DNA of 64,000 nt from Pseudomonas monsensis. Lineage in GTDB: Bacteria; Pseudomonadota; Gammaproteobacteria; Pseudomonadales; Pseudomonadaceae. The stretch is taken from the NCBI RefSeq assembly GCF_014268495.2, contig NZ_CP077087.1:5523501-5587500 (forward strand). The letters are read 5' to 3'. Below are positions 33,883 through 42,180 of the stretch, piece by piece. The notes beneath the pieces are model-generated. The model was not told the DNA's origin and ran no database searches. It saw only the letters and a list, made by a program, of their open reading frames with translations. Numbering within the stretch: the first letter of the stretch is position 1; each line of letters opens with the position of its first letter. The translations under genes and the position numbers were made by a program.

Positions 33883-35940
33883 ATGCAGGCTTTCCTTTCA
33901 CCGGGGATCAAATTGCTGGGGCGGTTTGGCTTCGCAGGTAAATTCCAGTTGTTGTTTCTGCTGTTCATTCTGCCGTTGGCCGGCAGCCTGTTGATGATCG
34001 GCCAGGACTATCGCGACAAGCTCAATCTGATTTCCGGCGAACGCGCCGGCGTGCGCCAGTTGCTCGCGCTCGATGCGCTGGACAACCTGCTCGCGGCCCA
34101 ACGTGACCGCGCCGCCCGCTGGCGCGCCACGGAAACCAATCGCCAACCGACGCCGGCCACCCTCGCCGCCATGGGCGCGTTCGATGCGGTACAACCGGCC
34201 GTCCTGCAAGCCACCACCGATTTGGGCACTGCACTGAAAAATGAAGGTGCCGAGGGCGAAACACTCACCCGCTATCAGGCGCTGCAAACCGCACTGAACG
34301 GGTTGGATTCGAAAAGCCTCAGCGGTGTCGGTTGGTGGCCGGACGGCTACGACCGATTTACCAACGCCCTCAGCGCGCTGCAAGCATTACGCGAGCAGAT
34401 TGTCATGGATAACCGCCTGACCCTCGCGCCGTGGCTGGAAACCTATCTGCTGACGCAGGTCTCCACGCAGCACGCGCCGGATCTGATCGAGCGCGTCGGA
34501 CGTCTGGCAGCGGTCGGCCAGGCCTCGGTAGTCTCCGGCCAGTTCACCCTGCAAAGCCGTTTGCAATTGCGTGACTTGCGCAGCCGCATCGGCGATGCCC
34601 GCGAGCAACTGGTCAAAACCGCCACGTTGCTCGAAGCGCGCCTGCCGAAAGATCAGCAACGCTGGGCCAGCCAATACCACGACAGCCTGAAACACCTCGA
34701 CAGCGGCTTGAAGGTCCTTGATGACGGCGTGTTCGGCGGCAGCATCAACCTCAAGCCGGACGACTTCGAACGCAGCCTCGACGCCTTGCTGAGCGACCTC
34801 GCCGCCCTGCGCCAGCAATCACTGGTGGCGCTGGATCAACGGCTTGACGCCTACCACAGCTCGGCGATTCGCCAATTCATCATGGTCGCGGTGATCTTTG
34901 GCTGCCTGCTGCTCGCAGCGTTGTACCTGTTTATCTGCCTGCAAGCCTCGATCCGCCGCAGCGCCAGCGGCATCACCCTGCTCGCCGAAGCCCTGCGCGA
35001 CGGCAACCTGAGCCTGCAAGTGCCCGTGGTCGGTCGCGATGAGCTGGCGGCGATCAGCACTGCGCTCAACGTGGCCGTGGTGCAGTTGCGCAGCAGCATG
35101 CTCGGTGTCGATCACGAGACCTCGCAACTGAGCAACGCGGTGCGCAGCCTCAACGAACACTCCAGCGGCGCCCTCAGCGAAGTCGAAGCGCAGCAATTGC
35201 AGATCAGCCAGATCGCCGCCGCTGCGACGCAATTGGCCGCCACCTCGCAAGGCGTGGCGCAAAGTTGCGAACAGGCCTCCGGCAGCGCTCAGCACACCCG
35301 GCGCATTGCCACCGACAGCAGCCGTGACAGCCAGCGCACCACGGCAAGCATTCAGCAACTCAATCAACGCTTGAACGACACTGCCGCGGCGCTGGGCCGG
35401 GTTAGCGAGCAAGGTCAGCAGATTCAACTGGTGGTCGACACCATTCGCGGTGTTGCCGAGCAGACCAATCTGCTCGCGCTCAACGCCGCCATCGAAGCCG
35501 CGCGTGCCGGTGAACAGGGTCGCGGGTTTGCCGTGGTCGCCGACGAAGTGCGCAGTTTGTCGCAACGCACGCAGTCGTCCACCGCACAGATCGCCGGTAC
35601 CGTTGACAGCTTGCGCGCCACGGTCAATGAAGCGGTGAGTCTGATGGAAGCCGCGTGCGGGCAAGCGCAAACCGATGCCGAATCGGTCACCGGTCTGGGT
35701 GAACGTTTGGGCGAAATTGCCAGCGCTGTGCAGAGCGTCACCGATACCCTGGCGCAGATCGCTACGGCGGTTGAGGAACAGGCGAGCACCGCCGACGAGG
35801 TCAGCGCCAATATCCAGCAGGTCGATCAAGCCGCTGTGCGATTGCTCGAAGGTGCGCGGGCGGTGAATCTGGCAGCAGACACCTTGAGTCAGGGCAGCGA
35901 TGCCTTGAGCGCGAATACCGCAAGATTTCAGCTGCGTTGA
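33883..35940 (+). CDS. Methyl-accepting chemotaxis protein
   Basis: A 685-residue transmembrane chemoreceptor. Segment one is near residues 20-42 (FQLLFLLFILPLAGSLLMIG), followed by a roughly 280-residue periplasmic domain rich in helices, possibly a nitrate/nitrite-sensor-type NIT domain. Segment two is near residues 328-350 (FIMVAVIFGCLLLAALYLFI), followed by a HAMP linker. The cytoplasmic hairpin tip is EQTNLLALNAAIEAARAGEQ with GRGFAVVADEVR, the CheA/CheW-binding region. The ligand cannot be told from sequence. It is a single gene and no other chemotaxis genes are nearby. Confidence 0.9.
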   Translation: MQAFLSPGIKLLGRFGFAGKFQLLFLLFILPLAGSLLMIGQDYRDKLNLISGERAGVRQLLALDALDNLLAAQRDRAARWRATETNRQPTPATLAAMGAFDAVQPAVLQATTDLGTALKNEGAEGETLTRYQALQTALNGLDSKSLSGVGWWPDGYDRFTNALSALQALREQIVMDNRLTLAPWLETYLLTQVSTQHAPDLIERVGRLAAVGQASVVSGQFTLQSRLQLRDLRSRIGDAREQLVKTATLLEARLPKDQQRWASQYHDSLKHLDSGLKVLDDGVFGGSINLKPDDFERSLDALLSDLAALRQQSLVALDQRLDAYHSSAIRQFIMVAVIFGCLLLAALYLFICLQASIRRSASGITLLAEALRDGNLSLQVPVVGRDELAAISTALNVAVVQLRSSMLGVDHETSQLSNAVRSLNEHSSGALSEVEAQQLQISQIAAAATQLAATSQGVAQSCEQASGSAQHTRRIATDSSRDSQRTTASIQQLNQRLNDTAAALGRVSEQGQQIQLVVDTIRGVAEQTNLLALNAAIEAARAGEQGRGFAVVADEVRSLSQRTQSSTAQIAGTVDSLRATVNEAVSLMEAACGQAQTDAESVTGLGERLGEIASAVQSVTDTLAQIATAVEEQASTADEVSANIQQVDQAAVRLLEGARAVNLAADTLSQGSDALSANTARFQLR

Positions 35941-36015
35941 TGCCCCGCCCGGCCCGGATTTCGCGGGCCGGAGGATAAGCGGTTGAAAATAAGAAGAAAT
36001 ATTTTAAATTTACGC

Positions 36016-36044
36016 TTGACGCTTTTCCATTTCAGGGGAATAAT
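36016..36044 (+). promoter_or_regulatory. Promoter of tRNA-Met
   Basis: TTGACG (36016-36021) and AATAAT (36039-36044) are 17 bases apart. They are followed by the GC-rich discriminator GCGCGCC and then the tRNA after a few bases. This is the layout of a stringently controlled stable-RNA promoter. Confidence 0.7.
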
Positions 36045-36055
36045 GCGCGCCACTT

Positions 36056-36132
36056 GGCTACATAGCTCAGTTGGTTAGAGCATAGCATTCATAATGCTGG
36101 GGTCCGGGGTTCAAGTCCCTGTGTAGCCACCA
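36056..36132 (+). tRNA. tRNA-Met (elongator, anticodon CAT)
   Basis: A complete 77-base cloverleaf with encoded CCA. The acceptor stem GGCTACA pairs with TGTAGCC, and the anticodon loop TTCATAA carries CAT at 36090-36092. The body resembles the elongator methionine tRNA, and neither the initiator (which has a first-pair mismatch) nor the isoleucine-2 tRNA. It sits next to a bacteriocin islet. Confidence 0.94.
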
Positions 36133-36138
36133 AGTACT

Positions 36139-36172
36139 AAAAACGGCTTACCGAAAGGTAGGCCGTTTTTTT
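36139..36172 (+). terminator. Terminator of the tRNA-Met gene
   Basis: AAAACGGCTTACC pairs with GGTAGGCCGTTTT (one mismatch) around GAAA, followed by more Ts. The same CTTACC/GGTAGG core recurs in the terminator after ggt. Confidence 0.88.
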
Positions 36173-36200
36173 ATGCCTCGAGAAAAGTCTCGGTAATCGG

Positions 36201-36599
36201 TTACGTCAAAATACCCTTCTGTTCGTCGCTCATTTTGGTCCCTGCCTGTGCGATCAAGGCGTCGAGCATCTGCGCAATGACCTTCTGCTGGACCTTCGAA
36301 AGCTCATTGATGGACTGCAACCGTCGATACCACGTCGAGGTCAAGCTGCGCCTGGGCGTCTCCGTGTACGAGGGAACCGCGAGCAAGTCATCAACAGGCA
36401 CGCGAAGCGCAAACGCCACCTTCACCAGTGTCGTGACCGGCATGCTGCGCGTGCCCTCCTCGTAACCCTGAAAGGTCTGCCGGGAAAGACCTAAAGCCCT
36501 TGCAAACCGCGTCTGTGTTATCTCGTGCACTCTGCGTAAGTGAGCAATGCGACTGCCCATCGCCACCAGAAAATCGCGATCCTCGTTGGAAATACTCAT
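36201..36599 (-). CDS. XRE-family transcriptional regulator
   Basis: A 132-residue protein with an N-terminal helix-turn-helix: IAHLRRVHEITQTRFARAL, then GLSRQTFQGYEEGTRSMPV (about residues 18-56). The C-terminal part is helical with no recognised domain. It diverges from the bacteriocin gene across about 370 bases, so it is the best candidate for its local regulator. In P. aeruginosa the corresponding spot beside tRNA-Met carries the higBA toxin-antitoxin pair as I remember it. No HigB-like toxin gene is present next to this regulator. Confidence 0.82.
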   Translation of the reverse strand: MSISNEDRDFLVAMGSRIAHLRRVHEITQTRFARALGLSRQTFQGYEEGTRSMPVTTLVKVAFALRVPVDDLLAVPSYTETPRRSLTSTWYRRLQSINELSKVQQKVIAQMLDALIAQAGTKMSDEQKGILT

Positions 36600-36972
36600 G
36601 ACAATGGCCGACTGAAAATAGAGTTGAATGGCAACGGACTCATCCTTTTCATCTGAAATCCATCCTGGAAAAACAACAGAAAATATCCTCAGGTAAAGGC
36701 GCGTAAGTTGTCGACCTGAAAAATCTGTAGGAAAAATTCAGACGCGCCCTCCATCCAAAGCGAAAGACTACAAGCGCGAAACACCGCTGGTTCATCTGAA
36801 TCAATCGCCAATCAACAGGCCGAGAGAGCGCTGTAGGAAACAGGTCCGATTCAGGTACGAATTGGATTTTTCGTAAAACCAAGCGCCTGAAACTTACCCC
36901 ATCGGTTTGCCCGAATTCCCCATTGACCGACAAGCTTCCCTGGCTCGATTCAAAGCCATACAGGGAGTTGGC
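36600..36972. other. AT-richer control region between regulator and bacteriocin
   Basis: No gene was seen in these 370 bases. They are richer in A and T than the surroundings. The sequence CTGTAGGAAA occurs twice (36725-36734 and 36831-36840), each followed closely by ATTCAG, which could be paired operator sites. No SOS (LexA) box and no clear P-box of the PrtN type was found. Confidence 0.35.
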
Positions 36973-38220
36973 ATGGCTCTATTCAAATCTCTCTTCGATG
37001 AAGATTGGCCTTGGGAACGTCCGAGATGGAACGGCTCGTGGGCCGCTTGGAATCCGCCTCCCCCTCCGGAGCCGGTGTACGTCGAAAAGGATGAATGGCC
37101 AACGCCCAAGCCCCGCGAAGATCAGGTATTCGCCAAGTCCTGCACTGTGGATAACTGGTGCCGAACGGACGCCGGTACGGCACCCGAACCCGCCAGCAAC
37201 TTCGGCAAGGTCATGGTCGCCGGCGCCATGCTATTGCCCTCTGCCAGCACCGCTGTCGCGACAGCGATAGGCGCCGATCTGGCCTTGGGGCGTTTGGCGG
37301 GCGGCGGGATTCTGCAACAGCGCCTCAACTGGGCAATTCGCGGCGCCGGTGGGCCGGCCAGCGTGTTCGTCCTCGGGATGCTGCCGACCCGCATGGGTGA
37401 CGGCACGCTGCATACCGATGAACAACTGCGCCGCATGAGCCGCGCCGCCACTCGTGTGCGCTTCCAGTTTCGGCGTGATGCCGAAGGGGTCATGCAGGTT
37501 TACGGCATCCACTCCGGCGCTTCGGGCGATGACTCGGTGCGTACCGTAAAAGTCGAGTGGAACAGCGACAAGACTGCGATGGAGGCCAAGCTCAACGGCA
37601 TCACGATTTTGTGGACGCCGCAACGCGGGCCACTCGGTTCAATGCCGCCGCTGGTTTATCCAGAACACGGCGAGCAACTGAACACGATCCTTGTTCATCC
37701 GATTCCCGAGAACACTGATACCCAGATAGAAGGCCTGCCCGGCGAGGACATTACTGCCGAGGATTGTATTCTGGTGTTCCCGGCGGACACTGGTTTGAAG
37801 TCACTGTATGTGGTGTTTTCGAGGCCGGCCAGACTGACGCCGGGTACAGTGACGGGGGTTGGCGAGGATGTTTCGGGGATATGGCTCATCGAAGCAAGCT
37901 CTGGGGTAGGAGTTTCAATTCCGACGGACGTGGCAGACTCACTGCGTGGACGAGACTTCAAAAGCTTCGACTCGTTCAGAGCAGCCCTTTGGAAAGCCGT
38001 TTCGGAGTCAGCCGTGGTGGATCAGTTCATCAAACAGAACGCTGGCCGTATGCGTAAAGGCAAAGCACCACGTGTGCGCAAAGCCGATAGCGTCGGAGGT
38101 AGAAGATCTTACGAACTTCATCACCTCGAAAAAATATCAGAGGGCGGCGGCGTTTACGACGTAGATAATCTGCGAGTGAACACGCCGCGAAACCACATCG
38201 ATATCCACCGGAACGAATAG
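36973..38220 (+). CDS. Compact S-type pyocin with C-terminal HNH DNase domain
   Basis: A 415-residue toxin. Residues 1-60 are Trp/Pro-rich with the run PPPPPEPV. Residues 80-150 are Gly/Ala-rich and partly hydrophobic. About residues 170-330 fit the S-type pyocin domain (VEWNSDKTAMEAKLNGI, PLVYPEHGEQLN). The C-terminus is a colicin E9-type HNH nuclease, with H383 and H384 in YELHHL, N399 in DVDNL, H408 and H412. It should kill by cutting chromosomal DNA. It is shorter than ordinary S pyocins and shows no evident receptor-binding domain. The ATG at 36973 has GGGAG upstream. The immunity gene follows after 7 bases. Confidence 0.9.
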   Translation: MALFKSLFDEDWPWERPRWNGSWAAWNPPPPPEPVYVEKDEWPTPKPREDQVFAKSCTVDNWCRTDAGTAPEPASNFGKVMVAGAMLLPSASTAVATAIGADLALGRLAGGGILQQRLNWAIRGAGGPASVFVLGMLPTRMGDGTLHTDEQLRRMSRAATRVRFQFRRDAEGVMQVYGIHSGASGDDSVRTVKVEWNSDKTAMEAKLNGITILWTPQRGPLGSMPPLVYPEHGEQLNTILVHPIPENTDTQIEGLPGEDITAEDCILVFPADTGLKSLYVVFSRPARLTPGTVTGVGEDVSGIWLIEASSGVGVSIPTDVADSLRGRDFKSFDSFRAALWKAVSESAVVDQFIKQNAGRMRKGKAPRVRKADSVGGRRSYELHHLEKISEGGGVYDVDNLRVNTPRNHIDIHRNE

Positions 38221-38227
38221 GTTAGCC

Positions 38228-38500
38228 ATGACAGACAAGTTATTGAAAAACAGCATTTCGGAGTACACCGAGGCCGAGTTCATCGCGCTGCTGGAAGAAC
38301 TCGCTAAAGAAGATGAAGAAGCCGAAAGCGATGATCGCGCTGACTTGCTGCTGTTGCACTTCGAGAAAATCAGCGAACACCCAGCTGGGTCGGATCTGAT
38401 CTATTACCCGAAGCCTGGTGCGGATAGCTCCCCTCAGGGCGTAACGAAAATTGTAAAAGAATGGCGAGCAGCGCAGGGTTTGCCGGGCTTCAAGCAGTAA
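38228..38500 (+). CDS. Colicin E9/pyocin-type immunity protein
   Basis: A 90-residue acidic four-helix protein of the Im9/Im2 family, recognised by SDLIYYPKPG (residues 55-64, with the paired tyrosines that contact the nuclease) and the C-terminal VKEWRAAQGLPGFKQ. It neutralises the HNH nuclease encoded 7 bases upstream and so protects the producer. Many acidic residues lie in the specificity helix (KEDEEAESDDRAD), which should fit a particular basic patch on the partner. Confidence 0.95.
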   Translation: MTDKLLKNSISEYTEAEFIALLEELAKEDEEAESDDRADLLLLHFEKISEHPAGSDLIYYPKPGADSSPQGVTKIVKEWRAAQGLPGFKQ

Positions 38501-38531
38501 GTGCTTTTAAATATCTCGAGACCACACCGAA

Positions 38532-38565
38532 CTTGTGGCAAGGGGATAAACCTCCCCACCACAAG
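38532..38565. repeat. Short extragenic palindrome
   Basis: Arms CTTGTGG and CCACAAG enclose a second pairing GGGG/CCCC. It lies between the immunity gene and the convergent DUF2817 gene and could end transcription of either. Confidence 0.5.
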
Positions 38566-38577
38566 GCTATGCCTGAT

Positions 38578-39690
38578 CTACTCAGGCTTCTCTGCCGAAA
38601 GGGCTGCCAAACCCTTCACCCAGATCTGCCGAGTGCGCAAACCGACCATTGCGCGCCAATCCGGATCCGCCGGATAAAACTGCTCGAGCAGATTCAACTT
38701 GATCCCCCTCCCCGTCGCATCCAGCGGATCACCATGCAAATGCAGCCAATGGTCATCGCGCAGATGCCGATGCACATCCGGCCCCGGATACGTCCCGCAC
38801 TCGATCACGAACGGCATCAACTGCACGTCCGGTAAAGCATTAAGCAACGCCTGCGAGGTGTACCCGGTAGCCGTCGCTGCGACGCCGGTTTCGCTCAAGG
38901 TGTCGGCGCCGGTGTGCAGGGTGTAAAGCCATGGACCGTAGATCGACTGGGCTTGCGCGAGTGCCGGGTACGGCGCCTGGGTGATGGTCAGCAACATCGG
39001 ATGACCGTACTCACCGGCGCCGGTGTGCAGGTCGAAACACATCACGGTTTCCGCACCCGCCAGATGCGTTTCGATGATTTGGTGCAACGTGCGATTCGAC
39101 CAGCTCGGCGCGCGGCCGCCGTAGAACAGGCCATCGGGATGGCTGTGCTGACCGCCCTCGACAATCGACATCACCGCCGGCCAGCCGTGTTCTTTGATCT
39201 GCGCATCGAGCATGGCATCGGCGCGTTGGCGCTCGGGGCCATTCAAATCGGTACAGGCGTAGATTTCATGCAGAGCGGCGTAAGCGCGGTTATCTGGAAG
39301 AGGCCCGGTGAAATCGAGGTGATTACGGTTGAGGTCGATGTTGTCTTCGTTGACCCGCCGCAGCCACGCGGTGCCCCACGGGTTGATCAAGTGCACCATG
39401 ACCACCGCGACATCCTTGGGCAGCGAGCCCGACACGAAGGCCTTCAACCATTCGATCTGACAATCCGAGCCGTAATAGCCCTCGACCCCGTGCGTGCCGC
39501 TGAGCGCTACCAGCCGACGTTTGGCCTGCGGATCGCCGAGCACGGCGACGTCGGTGCTCAGGGGCTCGCCAAAGGGGCCACAACGCGGATGCGCATAGGT
39601 AGTGAGCGCAGCCCCTGCGGAGGTGGCAGCAGCCATAAACTGTTCGCGTTGATTGCGGTAACTGGATTCGGTGGGGAACTCGCTGTGCAT
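38578..39690 (-). CDS. DUF2817 protein, M14-like metallopeptidase fold
   Basis: A 370-residue protein of DUF2817, related to zinc carboxypeptidases of the M14 clan. H67 and E70 in SGTHGVEGYYG fit the HxxE zinc ligands, IDLNRNHLDF matches the substrate-binding Asn-Arg stretch of the clan, and DLHTGAGEYGHP may supply the third ligand. Hydrolysis of a peptide or amide bond is likely; the substrate is unknown. There is no signal peptide. The start at 39690 was chosen because the longer frame runs into the REPIN upstream. Confidence 0.85.
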   Translation of the reverse strand: MHSEFPTESSYRNQREQFMAAATSAGAALTTYAHPRCGPFGEPLSTDVAVLGDPQAKRRLVALSGTHGVEGYYGSDCQIEWLKAFVSGSLPKDVAVVMVHLINPWGTAWLRRVNEDNIDLNRNHLDFTGPLPDNRAYAALHEIYACTDLNGPERQRADAMLDAQIKEHGWPAVMSIVEGGQHSHPDGLFYGGRAPSWSNRTLHQIIETHLAGAETVMCFDLHTGAGEYGHPMLLTITQAPYPALAQAQSIYGPWLYTLHTGADTLSETGVAATATGYTSQALLNALPDVQLMPFVIECGTYPGPDVHRHLRDDHWLHLHGDPLDATGRGIKLNLLEQFYPADPDWRAMVGLRTRQIWVKGLAALSAEKPE

Positions 39691-39715
39691 ATCGGTCTCT
39701 TGTTGATCTTGTAAT

Positions 39716-39806
39716 TGTGGGAGCGAGCTTGCTCGCGAAAGCGGTTGTACATTCAACATTTCTGCCGACTGACACTGCGCATTCGCGGGCAAGCTCGCTC
39801 CCACAG
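39716..39806. repeat. REPIN
   Basis: GTGGGAGCGAGCTTGCTCGC and GCGGGCAAGCTCGCTCCCAC face each other across about 50 bases, between the divergent DUF2817 and ggt genes. Confidence 0.87.
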
Positions 39807-39953
39807 GTGCTCAGTGCAGCTCAACGGATTTGCGGTTGACCCTAGCGAACATCCACCCCGAAAAGAAAGACAAAAATGCCCACCGGTTTGCGTCGCGACC
39901 GACCGGTCGATAAAGTCCGTCAGACCTTTCACCCCACGGACGGAGAGCACCAC

Positions 39954-41786
39954 GTGTTTCCAGCCCTGCCCCTGCGCCGCTTTCGCCTGCCAGCCCTGAC
40001 GCTGCTCGTCAGCGCCCTGACCCTCACGGCGTGCAACGCCCCGCCCTCTTCGACCCTGCCGCTGGCCCCGGAAGCCGCTTCCGGTTACCGCACCGATCTG
40101 CAAACCCGTCACGCCAGCAAACACATGGCCGCTGCCGCCAATCCGCTGGCCGCCGAGGCCGGGCGCGAGATATTGCGCAAGGGTGGTTCGGCCATCGACG
40201 CGGCGATTGCCATGCAAGCGGTGCTGACGCTGGTCGAACCGCAATCCTCAGGGATCGGCGGCGGTGCGATGATCGTGCTGTGGGACGGCAAACAGGTGCG
40301 CACCTACGACGGTCGCGAAACCGCACCGGCCGGCGCCACCGAGAAGCTGTTCCTGCAGGCCGACGGCAAACCGATGGCGTTCCAGCAGGCGCAGATCGGC
40401 GGGCGCTCGGTCGGGACACCGGGTGTGCTGCGTGCGCTGGAAATGGCGCACAAACAACATGGTCGCCTGCCTTGGGCCACGCTGTTCGAGCCGGCGATCA
40501 AACTCGCCGAGCAAGGTTTTGCGATTTCACCGCGCCTGCATTCGCTGCTGGCGTCCGACCCGATGATCCGCCATTCGCCGGACATGGCCGCGTATTTCCT
40601 CAACCGCGACGGCAGTGTCAAAGCCGTAGGCACGCGCCTGCAAAACCCGGCGCTGGCCGCCGTGCTCAAACGCATCGCCAACGAAGGCCCGGACGCGTTG
40701 TACAAAGGCCCGATCGCCGAAGAGATCGTCGCCAAGGTGCAAGGCCACGCCAACCCCGGCAGCCTGTCGCTGAATGATTTGCAAGGCTACCAGGCCAAAG
40801 AGCGCGCACCACTGTGCACCGACTACAAACGCTGGCAGGTGTGCGGCATGCCGCCACCGTCGTCGGGCGGGATCGCGGTGGCGCAGATTCTCGGTACGTT
40901 GCAGGCGCTGGAAACCCGCGATCCGCGCTTGTCCCTGGCACCGCTCAAACCGCTGAAAACCAATAAACCGGCCGGCATTGAACCGGATCCGCAAGCCGTG
41001 CACCTGATCGCTGAAGCCGAGCGTCTGGCCTATGCCGACCGTGCGCAATACGTTGCCGATACCGACTTCGTCCCGGTGCCGGTCAAAGGCCTGGTCGACC
41101 CGGGCTATCTCGCCAGCCGCGCCAGCCTGATCGGTGAACGCAGCATGGGCAGCGCCAAACCGGGCACCCCACCGGGCGTGCAAGTGGCCTACGCCCCGGA
41201 CCGCTCGCCGCTGCGCATCTCCACCTCACAAGTCGTCGCGGTAGATGACCTCGGCGGCGCGGTGTCGATGACCACCACCATCGAAGCCGCGTTCGGCTCG
41301 CACCTGATGGTTCAGGGTTTTCTGCTGAACAACCAGATGACCGACTTCTCGTTCATCCCCGAAGAGAACGGGCAGAAAGTCGCCAACCGCGTCGAGCCCT
41401 TAAAACGCCCGCGCTCGTCGATGGCGCCAACTCTGATCTTCGATCGCAACAGCGGTGAATTCGTCGCCACGGTCGGCTCGCCGGGCGGTTCGCAAATCAT
41501 CGAATACGTGGCGAAAACTGCTGTCGGCCTGCTCGACTGGAACCTCGACCCGCAAAGCGCCATCAGCCTACCCAACTTCGGCAGCCGCAACGGCCCGACC
41601 GAACTGGAACAAGGCCAGTTCAGCCCGGTACTGATCCAGGCGCTGAAAGACAAAGGGCATGCGGTGAATGAAATCGACATGACCAGCGGCACCCAGGCCA
41701 TCGTGCGGGTCAAGGATGCGCAGGGGAAAGCGTCGCTGGAAGGTGGCGCGGATCCGCGGCGGGAAGGCGAAGCGTTGGGGGATTGA
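39954..41786 (+). CDS. ggt: Gamma-glutamyltransferase (putative lipoprotein)
   Basis: A 610-residue (from GTG) Ntn-hydrolase that cleaves gamma-glutamyl compounds such as glutathione. It is made as a precursor that cuts itself before a threonine, here T424 (in ISTSQVV), generating large and small subunits. Further marks are GGSAIDAAIAMQAVL, SSGIGGGAM and LLNNQMTDFS. The N-terminus from the GTG at 39954 has an Arg/Leu-rich signal and LTLTAC, so it may be lipidated and periplasmic. The GTG is supported by GGAGAG upstream; a longer ATG start at 39876 would bury the signal peptide. The residue two after the catalytic threonine is Gln where E. coli has His. Confidence 0.88.
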   Translation: MFPALPLRRFRLPALTLLVSALTLTACNAPPSSTLPLAPEAASGYRTDLQTRHASKHMAAAANPLAAEAGREILRKGGSAIDAAIAMQAVLTLVEPQSSGIGGGAMIVLWDGKQVRTYDGRETAPAGATEKLFLQADGKPMAFQQAQIGGRSVGTPGVLRALEMAHKQHGRLPWATLFEPAIKLAEQGFAISPRLHSLLASDPMIRHSPDMAAYFLNRDGSVKAVGTRLQNPALAAVLKRIANEGPDALYKGPIAEEIVAKVQGHANPGSLSLNDLQGYQAKERAPLCTDYKRWQVCGMPPPSSGGIAVAQILGTLQALETRDPRLSLAPLKPLKTNKPAGIEPDPQAVHLIAEAERLAYADRAQYVADTDFVPVPVKGLVDPGYLASRASLIGERSMGSAKPGTPPGVQVAYAPDRSPLRISTSQVVAVDDLGGAVSMTTTIEAAFGSHLMVQGFLLNNQMTDFSFIPEENGQKVANRVEPLKRPRSSMAPTLIFDRNSGEFVATVGSPGGSQIIEYVAKTAVGLLDWNLDPQSAISLPNFGSRNGPTELEQGQFSPVLIQALKDKGHAVNEIDMTSGTQAIVRVKDAQGKASLEGGADPRREGEALGD

Positions 41787-41798
41787 GCTTAGACACCA

Positions 41799-41834
41799 AG
41801 CAGAAGGCTTACCGCGAGGTAGGCCTTTTGCTTA
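41799..41834 (+). terminator. Terminator after ggt
   Basis: AGCAGAAGGCTTACC pairs with GGTAGGCCTTTTGCT around GCGA, with only two mismatches. Confidence 0.8.
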
Positions 41835-41909
41835 GCACACTGCGTATTTCAAATCAGGATGTTTAAAAGCTGCGAGGCAAACAGAGAACCGTCCCACAAG
41901 GTTTTCAGG

Positions 41910-41938
41910 TTGTCCGTCGGACGTCAGCTCTCTAGCCT
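41910..41938 (+). promoter_or_regulatory. Probable promoter of the DUF6124 leader RNA
   Basis: TTGTCC (41910-41915), 17 bases, TAGCCT (41933-41938). This is a moderate sigma70 match that would start transcription near 41945, just before the structured leader. Confidence 0.45.
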
Positions 41939-41944
41939 GTACTC

Positions 41945-42157
41945 GTCGCTGCCAATTCAGTGACCGGGATTGGAAACCCTGAGTAGAACCGAGCGCACAA
42001 GCTCCTTTCATAACGTATCCTTGCGCACCTTCATGGTGTGCACTCCGTTATGGCGGCTGTGCGTGGGAGACCTTCGGGTCAACCGGGTTCTCCGTTCCCC
42101 GGGTTTCCAACCTGCGCACAGCTGCCACCTATTCGTTCGGAAACCGAATCGGCCAGC
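41945..42157 (+). ncRNA. Structured leader RNA of the DUF6124 gene (candidate new RNA family)
   Basis: Several helices can be drawn. CATAACG (42009-42015) pairs with CGTTATG (42046-42052) and encloses TGCGCACC/GGTGTGCA (42022-42029 with 42035-42042, loop TTCAT). A 13-base-pair helix joins TGGCGGCTGTGCG (42051-42063) to CGCACAGCTGCCA (42115-42127) with one G-U pair. Inside it are GACC-TTCG-GGTC (42069-42080) and CCGGG/CCCGG (42083-42087 with 42098-42102). A last small hairpin TTCGG/CCGAA lies at 42135-42147. The DUF6124 start codon follows 24 bases after the end of the leader. From memory, closely similar leaders precede other DUF3077/DUF6124 genes in Pseudomonas; I know of no described function. 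Confidence 0.6.
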
Positions 42158-42180
42158 TCCAATCCTGATCGGAGAACACC

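Noticed and set aside
36201..36599. HigA-like antitoxin of a toxin-antitoxin pair
   Set aside because: The P. aeruginosa locus has higBA here, but no HigB-like toxin is encoded next to this XRE gene.
38450..38600. Copy of the tRNA-Met 3' end as a right attachment site of the bacteriocin islet
   Set aside because: I looked for the TTCAAGTCCCTGTGTAGCC sequence after the immunity gene and did not see it, so no integrase-type insertion is claimed.
41945..42157. A short protein-coding gene in the leader of the DUF6124 gene
   Set aside because: Possible frames here are weak and unlike the neighbours in codon use; the sequence is better explained by paired RNA helices.
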